NCBI GenBank assembly: GCA_017541205.1
Contig: JAFXZO010000111.1
Location: 1 to 60,558 of the forward strand
Length of the DNA stretch: 60,558 bases
Direction of reading: 5' to 3'
DNA from: Clostridia bacterium
Lineage (GTDB): Bacteria; Bacillota; Clostridia; Christensenellales; Aristaeellaceae
A program made the translations under genes and the position numbers. Of the stretch, positions 17,291-25,266 are shown one piece after another (position 1 is the stretch's first letter; each line of letters starts with the position of its first letter). The notes under the pieces are model-generated. The model was not told the DNA's origin and searched no databases. It worked only from the letters and a program-made list of their open reading frames with translations.

Positions 17291-18592
17291 ATGGCGAAGG
17301 ACGATCTTACATCCCGGAAACTGCGCTGCTCCTTCTGCGGGAAAACCCAGGACCAGGTGCGCCGGATCATTGCCGGCCCGGGCGCCTATATCTGCAATGA
17401 ATGCGTAGCGCTCTGCCAGGAAATCGTGGCGGACGACATGGATTTGATGACCCCCGTTTCCGAAATGGGGCAGATCCCCACGCCTTCCGAAATGAAGGAA
17501 GTGCTGGATGAATACGTGATTGGCCAAGAAAAAGCCAAGCGCACGCTTTGCGTCGCGGTATACAATCACTATAAGCGAATCGGCGCGCCGATCAAGAAAG
17601 ACGGCGTGGAGCTGCAAAAATCCAATATCCTGATGATTGGCCCGACGGGCTGCGGCAAAACCTATCTGGCCCAATCTCTGGCAAAGATCCTGAACGTTCC
17701 CTTTGCGATCGTGGACGCGACGGCCCTGACAGAAGCGGGCTATGTGGGCGAGGATGTCGAAAACATCCTGCTGCGCCTCATCCAGGCGGCCGGCAACGAT
17801 ATTCAGGCCGCACAGCGCGGCATCATCTACATCGACGAAATCGATAAGATTGCCCGCAAAGGGGAAAACGTGTCCATCACGCGCGACGTAAGCGGCGAAG
17901 GCGTGCAGCAGGCGCTGCTGAAGATCCTGGAAGGCACGCTGGCCAACGTGCCCCCGCAGGGCGGACGCAAGCATCCGCACCAGGAATGCCTGCAGATCGA
18001 TACCACCAACATCCTCTTCATCTGCGGCGGAGCGTTCGACGGCCTGCCGCGGATCATCGAACAGCGAACCGGCAAAAAAGCGCTGGGCTTTGGCGCTGAT
18101 CCCATTGGGAAAAAGCAGCAGAACGTCGGCGACGTGCTGCGGGAATTGCGGCCGGAGGATCTGCTCAAATTCGGCCTGATCCCGGAGTTTGTGGGACGTT
18201 TGCCCGTGAGCGTCACCCTGGACGCGCTGGACGAAGACGCGCTCATGCGGATCCTGACCGAGCCGCGCAACGCGCTGGTCAAGCAGTACCAGAAGCTGGT
18301 GGAATTGGACGGGGCTGAGCTGGAGTTTGAGCCGGATGCCCTCAAAGCCATCGCAAAGCAGGCCATCGACCGGAAGACCGGTGCGCGCGGCCTGCGTACC
18401 ATCATCGAAAACGCGATGCTCGATACGCTTTTTGATCTTCCCGGGCGCAAGGATGTACGCAAGTGCATTATCACCAAGGAAGTGATCGAGAGCGGGCAAA
18501 AGCCCAAGCTGGAGCTCGGCGAGCCCGCGCCTAAGCTGGCTCACCGCACCAGACGTCCAAAATCCATTTCAGACGAACCGACAGCCAGCTGA
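17291..18592 (+). CDS. clpX: ATP-dependent Clp protease ATPase subunit ClpX
   Basis: The protein is 433 residues. An N-terminal C4 zinc-binding domain (C13, C16, C35, C38) is followed by an AAA+ module. Walker A is GPTGCGKT, Walker [10 protein letters not shown], and the sensor and arginine-finger regions include PEFVGRLPV and TGARGLR. The ClpP-contact loop has the form ALGFGAD where IGF is usual. The protein unfolds tagged substrates and feeds them to ClpP. It starts 12 bases after clpP and is followed by a strong terminator. Confidence 0.98.
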   Translation: MAKDDLTSRKLRCSFCGKTQDQVRRIIAGPGAYICNECVALCQEIVADDMDLMTPVSEMGQIPTPSEMKEVLDEYVIGQEKAKRTLCVAVYNHYKRIGAPIKKDGVELQKSNILMIGPTGCGKTYLAQSLAKILNVPFAIVDATALTEAGYVGEDVENILLRLIQAAGNDIQAAQRGIIYIDEIDKIARKGENVSITRDVSGEGVQQALLKILEGTLANVPPQGGRKHPHQECLQIDTTNILFICGGAFDGLPRIIEQRTGKKALGFGADPIGKKQQNVGDVLRELRPEDLLKFGLIPEFVGRLPVSVTLDALDEDALMRILTEPRNALVKQYQKLVELDGAELEFEPDALKAIAKQAIDRKTGARGLRTIIENAMLDTLFDLPGRKDVRKCIITKEVIESGQKPKLELGEPAPKLAHRTRRPKSISDEPTAS

Positions 18593-18599
18593 TAAAACA

Positions 18600-18647
18600 A
18601 ACGGCCGCGCAAGGACATATACGCCTCGCGCGGCCGCGGTTTTTTGA
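18600..18647. terminator. Terminator between clpX and galE
   Basis: A GC-rich stem (CGGCCGCGC / GCGCGGCCG) is followed by T6 on the plus strand. The convergent galE end at 18661 probably shares it. Confidence 0.85.
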
Positions 18648-18660
18648 ATTGATTACAAGG

Positions 18661-19668
18661 TCAATACCCGTTTGGATTCTGCTTTTGCCAGTTCCATGCG
18701 TCTTTGCACATGGCGGTCAGATCGCGTTGGGCCGTCCAATGCAGCAGATCTCGGGCCCGGGTGGCGTCGGCATAGCAGACGGCGATATCGCCGGGGCGGC
18801 GCGGCGTGATCTCGTAGGGAATTTTAACGCCGTTCGCCTTTTCAAAGCTGCTGACGATGTCCAGAACGCTGTACGGCGTTCCGGTGCCCAGGTTGAAGAT
18901 CTCCACGCCGCTATGGTGTTTGGCGTAATTCAAAGCGGCCAAATGCCCTTCCGCCAGATCCATCACATGGATATAATCTCTTTCGCCGGTACCGTCGCGG
19001 GTGGGATAATCGTTGCCAAATACCCGCAGGTGATCGAGCTTGCCGGAGGCGACCTGACAGATAAAGGGCATTAGGTTGTTGGGGATGCCGGACGGGTCTT
19101 CGCCGATCCGGCCGCTCTCATGGGCGCCGATGGGATTGAAATACCGGAGCAGCACGAAGGAACGGGTTGGATCGGCGGCGGCGACGTCGGTCAATATCCG
19201 TTCGCTGATCCATTTGGTCCAGCCATAGGGGTTGGTGCAGCCGGTGGGGAAATCCTCCCGCAGCGGCATTTTCTGGTTGGTGCCGTACACGGTGGCGGAT
19301 GAAGAGAAGACCAGCACCCGGCAATCATACTTTGGCATCACGCGGCACAGGGTCATGGTGGCGTCCAGATTGTTCTGGTAATAGTTCAGGGGCTTTTGCA
19401 CGGATTCGCCGACGGCCTTGAGGCCGGCGAAATGGATCACCGCATCCGGCCTGAATTGCTCAAAAACGGAGGCGACCGTTTTTTCATCCGTACAGTCTCC
19501 CACGATCAAGGGGGCTTGCCTGCCGGTCAGCTCCTCCACGCGTCGAAGAGATTCCGGATTGGAGTTATCCAGATTATCCAGCACAACGATATCCAGGCCA
19601 TTCTCAAGAAGCACCAGGGCGGTATGGGAGCCGATATAACCCGCTCCGCCGGTCAGCAGTACGCGCAT
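18661..19668 (-). CDS. galE: UDP-glucose 4-epimerase
   Basis: The 335-residue protein belongs to the extended SDR family. The NAD motif is GGAGYIGSHTA. The catalytic Ser lies in SSSATVYG and the catalytic Tyr/Lys pair in YGWTK. Downstream signatures YFNPIGAHESGRIGED, ERDYIHVMDLAEGH and RRPGDIA are typical of GalE. It interconverts UDP-glucose and UDP-galactose for the Leloir pathway and envelope sugars. No other gal genes are adjacent, so it may serve polysaccharide synthesis. The promoter at about 19737-19766 (minus, TTGACA) lies back to back with that of the phosphoesterase gene. Confidence 0.96.
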   Translation of the reverse strand: MRVLLTGGAGYIGSHTALVLLENGLDIVVLDNLDNSNPESLRRVEELTGRQAPLIVGDCTDEKTVASVFEQFRPDAVIHFAGLKAVGESVQKPLNYYQNNLDATMTLCRVMPKYDCRVLVFSSSATVYGTNQKMPLREDFPTGCTNPYGWTKWISERILTDVAAADPTRSFVLLRYFNPIGAHESGRIGEDPSGIPNNLMPFICQVASGKLDHLRVFGNDYPTRDGTGERDYIHVMDLAEGHLAALNYAKHHSGVEIFNLGTGTPYSVLDIVSSFEKANGVKIPYEITPRRPGDIAVCYADATRARDLLHWTAQRDLTAMCKDAWNWQKQNPNGY

Positions 19669-19736
19669 GAAAGCATCCTCCTCCTATTGCGGCAGACTGT
19701 TTCCGTCAGCATGAAACAACCTTGTTCCCGCATATA

Positions 19737-19766
19737 ATAATATACGTTATTGCGCGCCCGTGTCAA
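19737..19766 (-). promoter_or_regulatory. Probable sigma-A promoter of galE
   Basis: On the minus strand, TTGACA (19761-19766) is followed after 16-18 bases by an A/T-rich -10 (TATATT or TATTAT). Confidence 0.6.
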
Positions 19767-19785
19767 TACGGAAAACCGGTTTCAA

Positions 19786-19814
19786 TTGCGGTTTTTCTTT
19801 TTTTGTGGTAAAAT
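19786..19814 (+). promoter_or_regulatory. Probable sigma-A promoter of the phosphoesterase gene
   Basis: -35 TTGCGG, 17-base T-rich spacer, -10 TAAAAT, 32 bases before the ATG. Confidence 0.6.
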
Positions 19815-19845
19815 AGGAGGGAAGAATCCCGAGAAGGAGAGCACA

Positions 19846-20733
19846 ATGAAAAAACATGGCGTAAGCAGCAAAGAAAGCCACAAAAAACCCAAAGATATTG
19901 GTTTGATTGGAAGGCTGATGGCGAAGCTGCCTTCCTCCTCGCCGGTGTTTTATCCGCTGTATTTGGCGAAGCAGCTATATACCGTGGAGGAGGTGTATCC
20001 GTCTTCTCAGCTTCCCAAGGAGTTTAACGGCCTCAGGATCGTTTTCGCTTCGGATATCCATTATGGCAAGCTGTTTGGGGAGGAGCGGGTGCGCCTGCTC
20101 TCCAAGCGGATCAACGATCTCAAAGCCGATATTGTGATCCTGGGCGGCGATTACGGGGAGCACTCGGACGGCGCAATCCGTTTCTTTCAGCTTAAGCCCG
20201 GTTTTCAGGCAAATCAGATGGTGCTTGGCGTGATGGGCAACCATGACAGGATGTACCCGGAAGAAAATTTTCCGCTGCTTCTTGACGCCATGCGCAGCGA
20301 TGGCGTAACGCCCCTGGTAAATGACGCGGTTACGATCGAAAGGGAAGGGAAACGCCTCGTCATTGCCGCGACGGACGACTTTTTTTCCGGCAATCCGGAT
20401 TTAAGCTATACGGCCTATCGCTGCCGGAACGCCGATTTTGTGATCTATGTTTCCCATATTCCCGATATCCTTCCGGAAACATACCGCATGCCGGGCGGCC
20501 CATTTTATCAATTGGCCCTGTGCGGGCATACCCATGGGGGACAGGTAGCCATTGCCGGCAAGGCGATCAAATCCTCCAGCGGATATGGCAACCGCTTCCT
20601 TTCCGGCTGGTATCATGAAAACGGCGTGGATATTATGGTCAGCAACGGCGTGGGAACCTCCAGCCTTCCCGTCCGCTTTGGCGCAAAACCGCAGATTCAT
20701 TTGATTACCCTGCGCTCCACCCAATCACCCTGA
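19846..20733 (+). CDS. YkuE-like calcineurin-type metallophosphoesterase
   Basis: The protein is 295 residues. Metal motifs appear in the expected order: SDIHYGK (DXH), GGDYGEH (GDXX), GNHD, a His in YVSHIPD, and GHTHGGQ. The family hydrolyses phosphodiesters at or near the membrane. Homologs act on UDP-diacylglucosamine-like lipids or on phosphorylated wall carriers; the substrate here is unknown. A basic N-terminal stretch (KKHGVSSKESHKKPK) precedes a mildly hydrophobic segment, but there is no clear signal peptide. AAGGAGA precedes the ATG, and a terminator follows at 20738. Confidence 0.85.
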   Translation: MKKHGVSSKESHKKPKDIGLIGRLMAKLPSSSPVFYPLYLAKQLYTVEEVYPSSQLPKEFNGLRIVFASDIHYGKLFGEERVRLLSKRINDLKADIVILGGDYGEHSDGAIRFFQLKPGFQANQMVLGVMGNHDRMYPEENFPLLLDAMRSDGVTPLVNDAVTIEREGKRLVIAATDDFFSGNPDLSYTAYRCRNADFVIYVSHIPDILPETYRMPGGPFYQLALCGHTHGGQVAIAGKAIKSSSGYGNRFLSGWYHENGVDIMVSNGVGTSSLPVRFGAKPQIHLITLRSTQSP

Positions 20734-20737
20734 AAGC

Positions 20738-20790
20738 AAAATCCCCTGCAGGTGCAAATCGCACGCCCGCAGGGGATTTGATATATAAAC
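20738..20790. terminator. Hairpin terminator
   Basis: Arms AAATCCCCTGC / GCAGGGGATTT enclose an 18-base loop that itself contains GTGC/GCAC. A T-rich tail follows on the plus strand, and the minus strand also carries T. Shared by the convergent genes. Confidence 0.7.
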
Positions 20791-20825
20791 GCCGTTAAGG
20801 CGGTCTTCATAAAGTGGCTTGCGCT

Positions 20826-21110
20826 TTAGGAAAGCGCAGCGGTCGCTTCGCCGTCGTCCGCATAATCAGTCTGTACCAGATAGGCGCTGATGGATGTGAG
20901 AAAACGGGATAGTTCCGTTTTCTCCAGGCTGCCCGTATCCAGGTACATTTGATTTCTTGCGGAATACATCAAAGCCAGAATACCCAGGAGAGATTTTGAA
21001 TCGACATTGTAATTGCCGGAGCGCAGCTGAATGTCTACCGGATATTCCTTGCAGATGCTGCACAAATGCTCGGCGGCTTTCATGGAATCCACATGAATGT
21101 GAATGTTCAT
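20826..21110 (-). CDS. HPr-like protein without the phospho-accepting histidine
   Basis: The 94-residue product aligns with the HPr fold. VDIQLRSGNYNVDSKSLLGILALM matches the HPr segment around the regulatory-serine site (S in SKSLLGIL). Where PTS HPr carries the GLHARPA active-site histidine, this protein has VDSMKAAEH, so it cannot carry phosphate from enzyme I in the usual way. It may be a Crh-like regulator acting through the Ser site, or a repurposed HPr fold. ATG 21110 is chosen because AAGGAGA lies 8 bases upstream. The longer frame to 21293 adds an implausible leader. Confidence 0.7.
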   Translation of the reverse strand: MNIHIHVDSMKAAEHLCSICKEYPVDIQLRSGNYNVDSKSLLGILALMYSARNQMYLDTGSLEKTELSRFLTSISAYLVQTDYADDGEATAALS

Positions 21111-21326
21111 CGAAAGCTTCTCCTTCCGGGCGGCACGTTTGGCGCTGCCCTTTGCACTGCGAGCGTAAGTATACCATAACGGTTCAAAAAGAACAAGTAG
21201 AAAGAACACACACACTTTATTGCCGAAAATTGTGCAAAATGTATATATTGGTATAGAATAAAACAATGCATGATTTGGAGCGCATTTATACATTGCCCGA
21301 TAATATAGAAGAAATTAAATAAAGCC

Positions 21327-21355
21327 TTGCAAGGCGGGAAGCGAAATGCTATAAT
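21327..21355 (+). promoter_or_regulatory. Sigma-A promoter of the DtxR-type regulator
   Basis: -35 TTGCAA, 17-base spacer, extended -10 TGCTATAAT. Confidence 0.8.
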
Positions 21356-21435
21356 ACCCATGGAGAAAAAAACAAACTGGGAATGAAAGAACGGTATTAT
21401 GATCCTGGAACATGTTTTCGGAAAGGGAGAGCCTC

Positions 21436-21810
21436 ATGAATATACATAAATCCGCGGAAGATTATTTAGAAATGATCCTGATGCTTCAGGAACAGAAGGG
21501 CTATGTTCGCTCGATCGATATCGCAAACGCTCTGGGCGTTACCAAGCCTTCTGTCAGTTTCGCCATGAAAAGGCTGCGCGAAAACGGCTATATTCTGATG
21601 GATGAAGGAAACTGTATTACGCTTACGGAAAAAGGCATGGAAATCGCCCGCCGGATCTATGACCGGCATAAGGCGCTCACCAGGTTTTTGATCCAGATAG
21701 GCGTGGACGAAAAAACAGCCCGGGAGGATGCCTGCAAGATCGAGCACGATATTTCGGATACGACTTTCCGCGCCGTACTCAGCCAGCTGCCGGGGGATCA
21801 GGAAGCCTGA
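21436..21810 (+). CDS. DtxR/MntR-type metal-dependent transcriptional regulator
   Basis: The protein is 124 residues. It has an N-terminal winged helix (SAEDYLEMILML, then DIANALGVTKPSVSFAMKRLRENGYI) followed by the metal-binding and dimerisation helices (RHKALTRFLIQIGVDEKTAREDACKIEHDIS). It is short and lacks the C-terminal SH3/FeoA-like domain, like MntR and the small clostridial regulators. The likely effector is Mn or Fe. No metal transporter is adjacent, so targets lie elsewhere. ATG 21436 has GGGAG 6 bases upstream. A terminator follows. Confidence 0.88.
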   Translation: MNIHKSAEDYLEMILMLQEQKGYVRSIDIANALGVTKPSVSFAMKRLRENGYILMDEGNCITLTEKGMEIARRIYDRHKALTRFLIQIGVDEKTAREDACKIEHDISDTTFRAVLSQLPGDQEA

Positions 21811-21830
21811 TCGGCCGGCTTCAAAGCTCA

Positions 21831-21868
21831 GCGCCTTTTTCCCGTACAGGAGAAAGGGGCTTTTTTAC
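21831..21868 (+). terminator. Intrinsic terminator after the DtxR-type gene
   Basis: Imperfect stem from AGCGCCTTTTTCC to GGAGAAAGGGGCT, followed by T6. Confidence 0.7.
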
Positions 21869-21917
21869 ATATAATAAAGCCCGTCGCATCGTGCGCCCGG
21901 GCAGGAAAAACGTTCCT

Positions 21918-22664
21918 TTATGCAGACAGCTGTTTCAGCATCCATTGTTTGACCGTATCCACCATCCGTTCCAGATGATTGTCGTAGCAATGCGTATCGC
22001 CCTCGATCATGGCAAACTGGCAGTGCCGATAGCGGGCCGCGGCATCCTTGGCGGATTGGATCAGCTCCGGTCCGTCCAATTCGCCCTGCACGATGAGGAC
22101 GGGACCGGCATAACGGTCAATCGCTTCCTCAACGTGAATGGTCTGCGCCACGCGGATATAATTATTTCCAAGCTTCCAATCGTTCCAGACGGTCAATTCT
22201 TCCGGGAGGTTATTCGGGTCAAAATCCGTGCCGAGCAGATTGCCGCTCCTGGCCAGATCAGGGATCATGCAGGCGGGAGAAAGGGGAATGATCCCCTTGA
22301 TCCTGTCATGCTCCAGGCCGCCCGTCAGGATCACGGTCAGCCCGCCCTGAGAATGCCCGAGCAAATATAGATCCGTCACAAAATCCAGGCTCCTCGCGTA
22401 ATCGACCGCAGTCATGGCGTTTGTGAGCCATTTATAGAGGGTATGGTCGCGAAACTTTCCTTCGCTTTTTCCATGGCCGTACATGTCCACCCGCAGGGTC
22501 GCGCAGCCGATTTCATTGAGCATATGCGATACGGCCAGCAGATGGCGTTCCTCGCTGTGCCCCGTGAAGCCGTGAATGATGATGACCAGGGGATGCTTTC
22601 CTGCCGCTTTGGCCGGCATTTCCAGCGCCGCGTTCAGCTTGATACCGTCGTCGATCAGATACAT
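21918..22664 (-). CDS. Alpha/beta hydrolase, cinnamoyl/feruloyl-esterase-like
   Basis: The protein is 248 residues with a standard alpha/beta hydrolase core. The oxyanion loop is IIHGFTGHSEE, the nucleophile elbow GHSQGG, the acid Asp lies in VQGELDGPE and the His in EGDTHCYDNH. It is cytosolic with no signal peptide. The closest familiar group is the small cinnamoyl/feruloyl esterases of gut Firmicutes, which release plant phenolic acids; the substrate is inferred only. GGAGG lies 8 bases before the ATG. Confidence 0.82.
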   Translation of the reverse strand: MYLIDDGIKLNAALEMPAKAAGKHPLVIIIHGFTGHSEERHLLAVSHMLNEIGCATLRVDMYGHGKSEGKFRDHTLYKWLTNAMTAVDYARSLDFVTDLYLLGHSQGGLTVILTGGLEHDRIKGIIPLSPACMIPDLARSGNLLGTDFDPNNLPEELTVWNDWKLGNNYIRVAQTIHVEEAIDRYAGPVLIVQGELDGPELIQSAKDAAARYRHCQFAMIEGDTHCYDNHLERMVDTVKQWMLKQLSA

Positions 22665-22821
22665 CGTATTTCCTCCGCGTTATAAACAGAATAATTGCTT
22701 CGTTCAAGGTCTCCTTTTTCTTCCTGCCTATCATATTGTTTTTTTCGTTCCTTGTCAAGAATAACGGAAAAACCTTTTTCCCTTGGTCTTTTTGAACAAA
22801 TAGGATTTCGCGATCCGATGC

Positions 22822-22850
22822 TTTACAGCGCAAAACAAACATGCTATAAT
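22822..22850 (+). promoter_or_regulatory. Sigma-A promoter of trpS
   Basis: -35 TTTACA, 17-base spacer, extended -10 TGCTATAAT, 36 bases before the ATG. The leader is too short for a T-box. Confidence 0.8.
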
Positions 22851-22885
22851 TTGACGGAAAGCTATAAACGAAGGGGAAGAGGACG

Positions 22886-23899
22886 ATGGATCATACGACG
22901 GAAAACCAGGAAAAACGAAAGGTTGTGTTTTCGGGCATTCAGCCCTCCGGCAATATTACATTGGGCAATTATATCGGCGCGCTTCGGAACTTTTCTTTGT
23001 TTGACGATGCGGACTGTCTGTACTGCCTGGCCGATCTGCATACCTTGACCGTGCGGCAGAACCCCGCCGAGCTTCGCAAGCGCACGGCGTCCCTTGCCGC
23101 CGTGTACGTTGCCTGCGGGCTTGACCCGGACAAAAACATCATCTATTGCCAGAGCCATGTTCCCGCCCACGCGGAGCTGGCCTGGAGCTTGAATTGCTAT
23201 ACCTACATGGGCGAGCTTTCCCGCATGACGCAGTTTAAGGATAAATCCGCTAAGCACGCCGATAATATCAACGCGGGTCTGTTTGATTACCCGGTGCTGA
23301 TGGCGTCCGATATCCTGCTGTACCAGACCAACCTGGTTCCCGTGGGTGTGGATCAAAAGCAGCACGTGGAAATCTGCCGTGATATCGCCCAGCGCTTCAA
23401 CAGCATTTACGGCGATGTGTTCGCGATCCCCGAGCCTTACATCCCCAAGGCGACCGCGAAAATCATGAGCCTGGCGGAGCCTGCCAGGAAAATGAGCAAA
23501 TCGGACCCTGACGATACCTACATCGCCATTTTGGATAAGCCCGACGATATCCGCCGCAAATTCAAGCGCGCCGTGACCGACAGCGACGGCGAGATCCGCT
23601 TTGATCCCGAAAATAAGCCCGGCGTCAGCAATCTGCTTACGATCCTGTGCGTACTCAAAAAAGAAAGCATGGAAGATACGGTTGCTTCCCTCCAGGGCCT
23701 TGGCTATGGCGCGCTGAAGGAAGCGGTCACCGAGGCCGTGATCGCGGAGCTGACGCCCATTCAGGAACGCTATAACAGCATCATCGCCGATAAGGACGGC
23801 TTGAACGCCATGCTCAAGCGCAACGCGGAGCGGGCCGCCTGTCTGGCGCAGAAGACGCTTAGGAAGGTGTATAAAAAGGTCGGGCTGTACCAGGTATAA
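22886..23899 (+). CDS. trpS: Tryptophan-tRNA ligase
   Basis: The 337-residue protein is a class I synthetase. The HIGH-type motif is PSGNITLGNYIG and the KMSKS loop is intact (RKMSKSDPDD). Tryptophan-pocket segments such as YPVLMASDILLY and VPVGVDQKQHVE are present. It charges tRNA-Trp in the cytosol. Length and motifs are complete. It is followed after 39 bases by a P1 peptidase on the same strand, which may be co-transcribed. Confidence 0.97.
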   Translation: MDHTTENQEKRKVVFSGIQPSGNITLGNYIGALRNFSLFDDADCLYCLADLHTLTVRQNPAELRKRTASLAAVYVACGLDPDKNIIYCQSHVPAHAELAWSLNCYTYMGELSRMTQFKDKSAKHADNINAGLFDYPVLMASDILLYQTNLVPVGVDQKQHVEICRDIAQRFNSIYGDVFAIPEPYIPKATAKIMSLAEPARKMSKSDPDDTYIAILDKPDDIRRKFKRAVTDSDGEIRFDPENKPGVSNLLTILCVLKKESMEDTVASLQGLGYGALKEAVTEAVIAELTPIQERYNSIIADKDGLNAMLKRNAERAACLAQKTLRKVYKKVGLYQV

Positions 23900-23938
23900 C
23901 CCCACAGACGGAAACCGGAAATCAAGGAGGTGATTCCC

Positions 23939-24892
23939 ATGCATCCTTATCCCGGCGATATTACCGACGTGCACGGCATCCGTGTCGGCCATGCCCAAAG
24001 CGGGCGCGGAAAAACAGGGGTGACCGTGGTGCTTTGCCGCAAAGAAGGGGCGATGGGCGGCGTATCTGTGCGCGGCGCCGCTCCCGGCACGCGGGAAACG
24101 GATCTGCTGCGCCCCGGCAACCTGGTAGAGAATGTGAACGCCATCGTTTTATCGGGCGGCAGCGCGTACGGGCTGGACGCGGCGGGCGGCGTGATGCGGT
24201 ATCTGGAACAAATGGACTGCGGCATGGACATGGGCGCCGTGCGCGTACCGATCGTGCCCGCAGCCGTGCTGTTTGATTTAGCGGTCGGCGATCCTTCCAT
24301 CCGCCCCGACGCGGCCATGGGCCGCAGCGCCTGTATGGCGGCGGCAAAAGGAATGGCGCAGGGCAAGGTCGGCGCGGGAACCGGCGCGACCGTCGGAAAA
24401 CTGGTTCCCGGGGCCGTGCCGCAGGACAGCGGGCTCGGCTCCGCCTCCATCACGCTGCCCGAAGGCGTCACCGTCGGCGCGGTGGTTGCCGTCAACGCGG
24501 TTGGGGATGTCTACCACCCGGAAACGGGCGAGGTGCTCGGCTGCGCGCACATGCCGGATGGCACACAGGTGCTTGCGGAAGGGCTCTTGTACGGCCATGC
24601 GCCGGTGCCGCAGCAGATTCGCATTCCTGCGCCCGGCAGCAATACCACCATTGGGGTCGTGGCCGTTGACTGCAAGCTGACCAAGGAACAGGTAAACAGG
24701 CTGGCGGATGTATCGCACGACGGCCTGGCCCGGACCATCCGTCCGGTGCATACGCAAATGGACGGCGATACGCTGTTTTCCGTTGCGACGGGCCGGACGG
24801 ACGCGGAAGTGAATTTCGTCAAGCTGTGCGCCGCCGCCGCGGAAGTGACCGCCAGGGCGATCGCGAACGCCCTTTTTTATGCAAGGCTATGA
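23939..24892 (+). CDS. P1 family (DmpA-like) peptidase / aminopeptidase
   Basis: The protein is 317 residues of the DmpA/P1 fold, Ntn-hydrolase-like enzymes that cleave themselves to expose a Ser/Thr nucleophile. Signature segments include DVHGIRVGHAQ, ENVNAIVLSGGSAYGLDAAGG, GAGTGATVGKL and the autocleavage region GSNTTIGVVAVD. Members act as L-aminopeptidases/D-esterases or beta-peptidases. A very strong AAGGAGGTGA lies just ahead of ATG 23939; the in-frame GTG at 23930 overlaps that site and is unlikely. The stop codon overlaps the acpS start (ATGA), so the two are translationally coupled. Confidence 0.9.
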   Translation: MHPYPGDITDVHGIRVGHAQSGRGKTGVTVVLCRKEGAMGGVSVRGAAPGTRETDLLRPGNLVENVNAIVLSGGSAYGLDAAGGVMRYLEQMDCGMDMGAVRVPIVPAAVLFDLAVGDPSIRPDAAMGRSACMAAAKGMAQGKVGAGTGATVGKLVPGAVPQDSGLGSASITLPEGVTVGAVVAVNAVGDVYHPETGEVLGCAHMPDGTQVLAEGLLYGHAPVPQQIRIPAPGSNTTIGVVAVDCKLTKEQVNRLADVSHDGLARTIRPVHTQMDGDTLFSVATGRTDAEVNFVKLCAAAAEVTARAIANALFYARL

Positions 24893-25266
24893 TTACAGGA
24901 ATTGGATTGGATTTGTGCGAAATCTCGCGCATGGAAAAGCTGCTTGAGAACAATCGTTTTCTGATGCGGTATTTCAGCGACGAGGAGCAGCAGTATATCC
25001 TCGAAAAAGGGAAAACCGGCGCGCAGACCATGGCCGGTATCTTCGCCGCCAAAGAAGCCCTCATCAAAGCGCTGGGCTGCGGCATTACGGGCGGCGAACT
25101 CAATCATATTACGATTGCGCATGACGCTTACGGCGCGCCGCATTATTCCCTGATGGGTGAATTTGCGAGGTTTGCCGAAGATCAGCGCGTTTCCAGCTTT
25201 TCTCTTTCCATTACCCACGAAGCGGGGATCGCGGCGGCTGTATGCATCGCGGAAAGGAATGATTGA
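24889..25266 (+). CDS. acpS: Holo-[acyl-carrier-protein] synthase
   Basis: The protein is 125 residues. The Mg/CoA-binding signatures GIGLDLCEISRM and FAAKEALIKALG are intact, as is the C-terminal strand pattern SLSITHE. It transfers 4'-phosphopantetheine from CoA to apo-ACP. The ATG overlaps the stop of the P1 peptidase. nnr follows immediately, an arrangement seen in many Firmicutes. Confidence 0.96.
   Translation: MITGIGLDLCEISRMEKLLENNRFLMRYFSDEEQQYILEKGKTGAQTMAGIFAAKEALIKALGCGITGGELNHITIAHDAYGAPHYSLMGEFARFAEDQRVSSFSLSITHEAGIAAAVCIAERND

Noticed and set aside
16739-18544. 601-residue open frame on the minus strand
   Set aside because: Antisense to clpP and clpX; no ribosome binding site or known domain.
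22665-22885. T-box riboswitch before trpS
   Set aside because: The promoter -10 is only 36 bases from the ATG, and no T-box core (AGGGTGGNACCGCG-like) is present.
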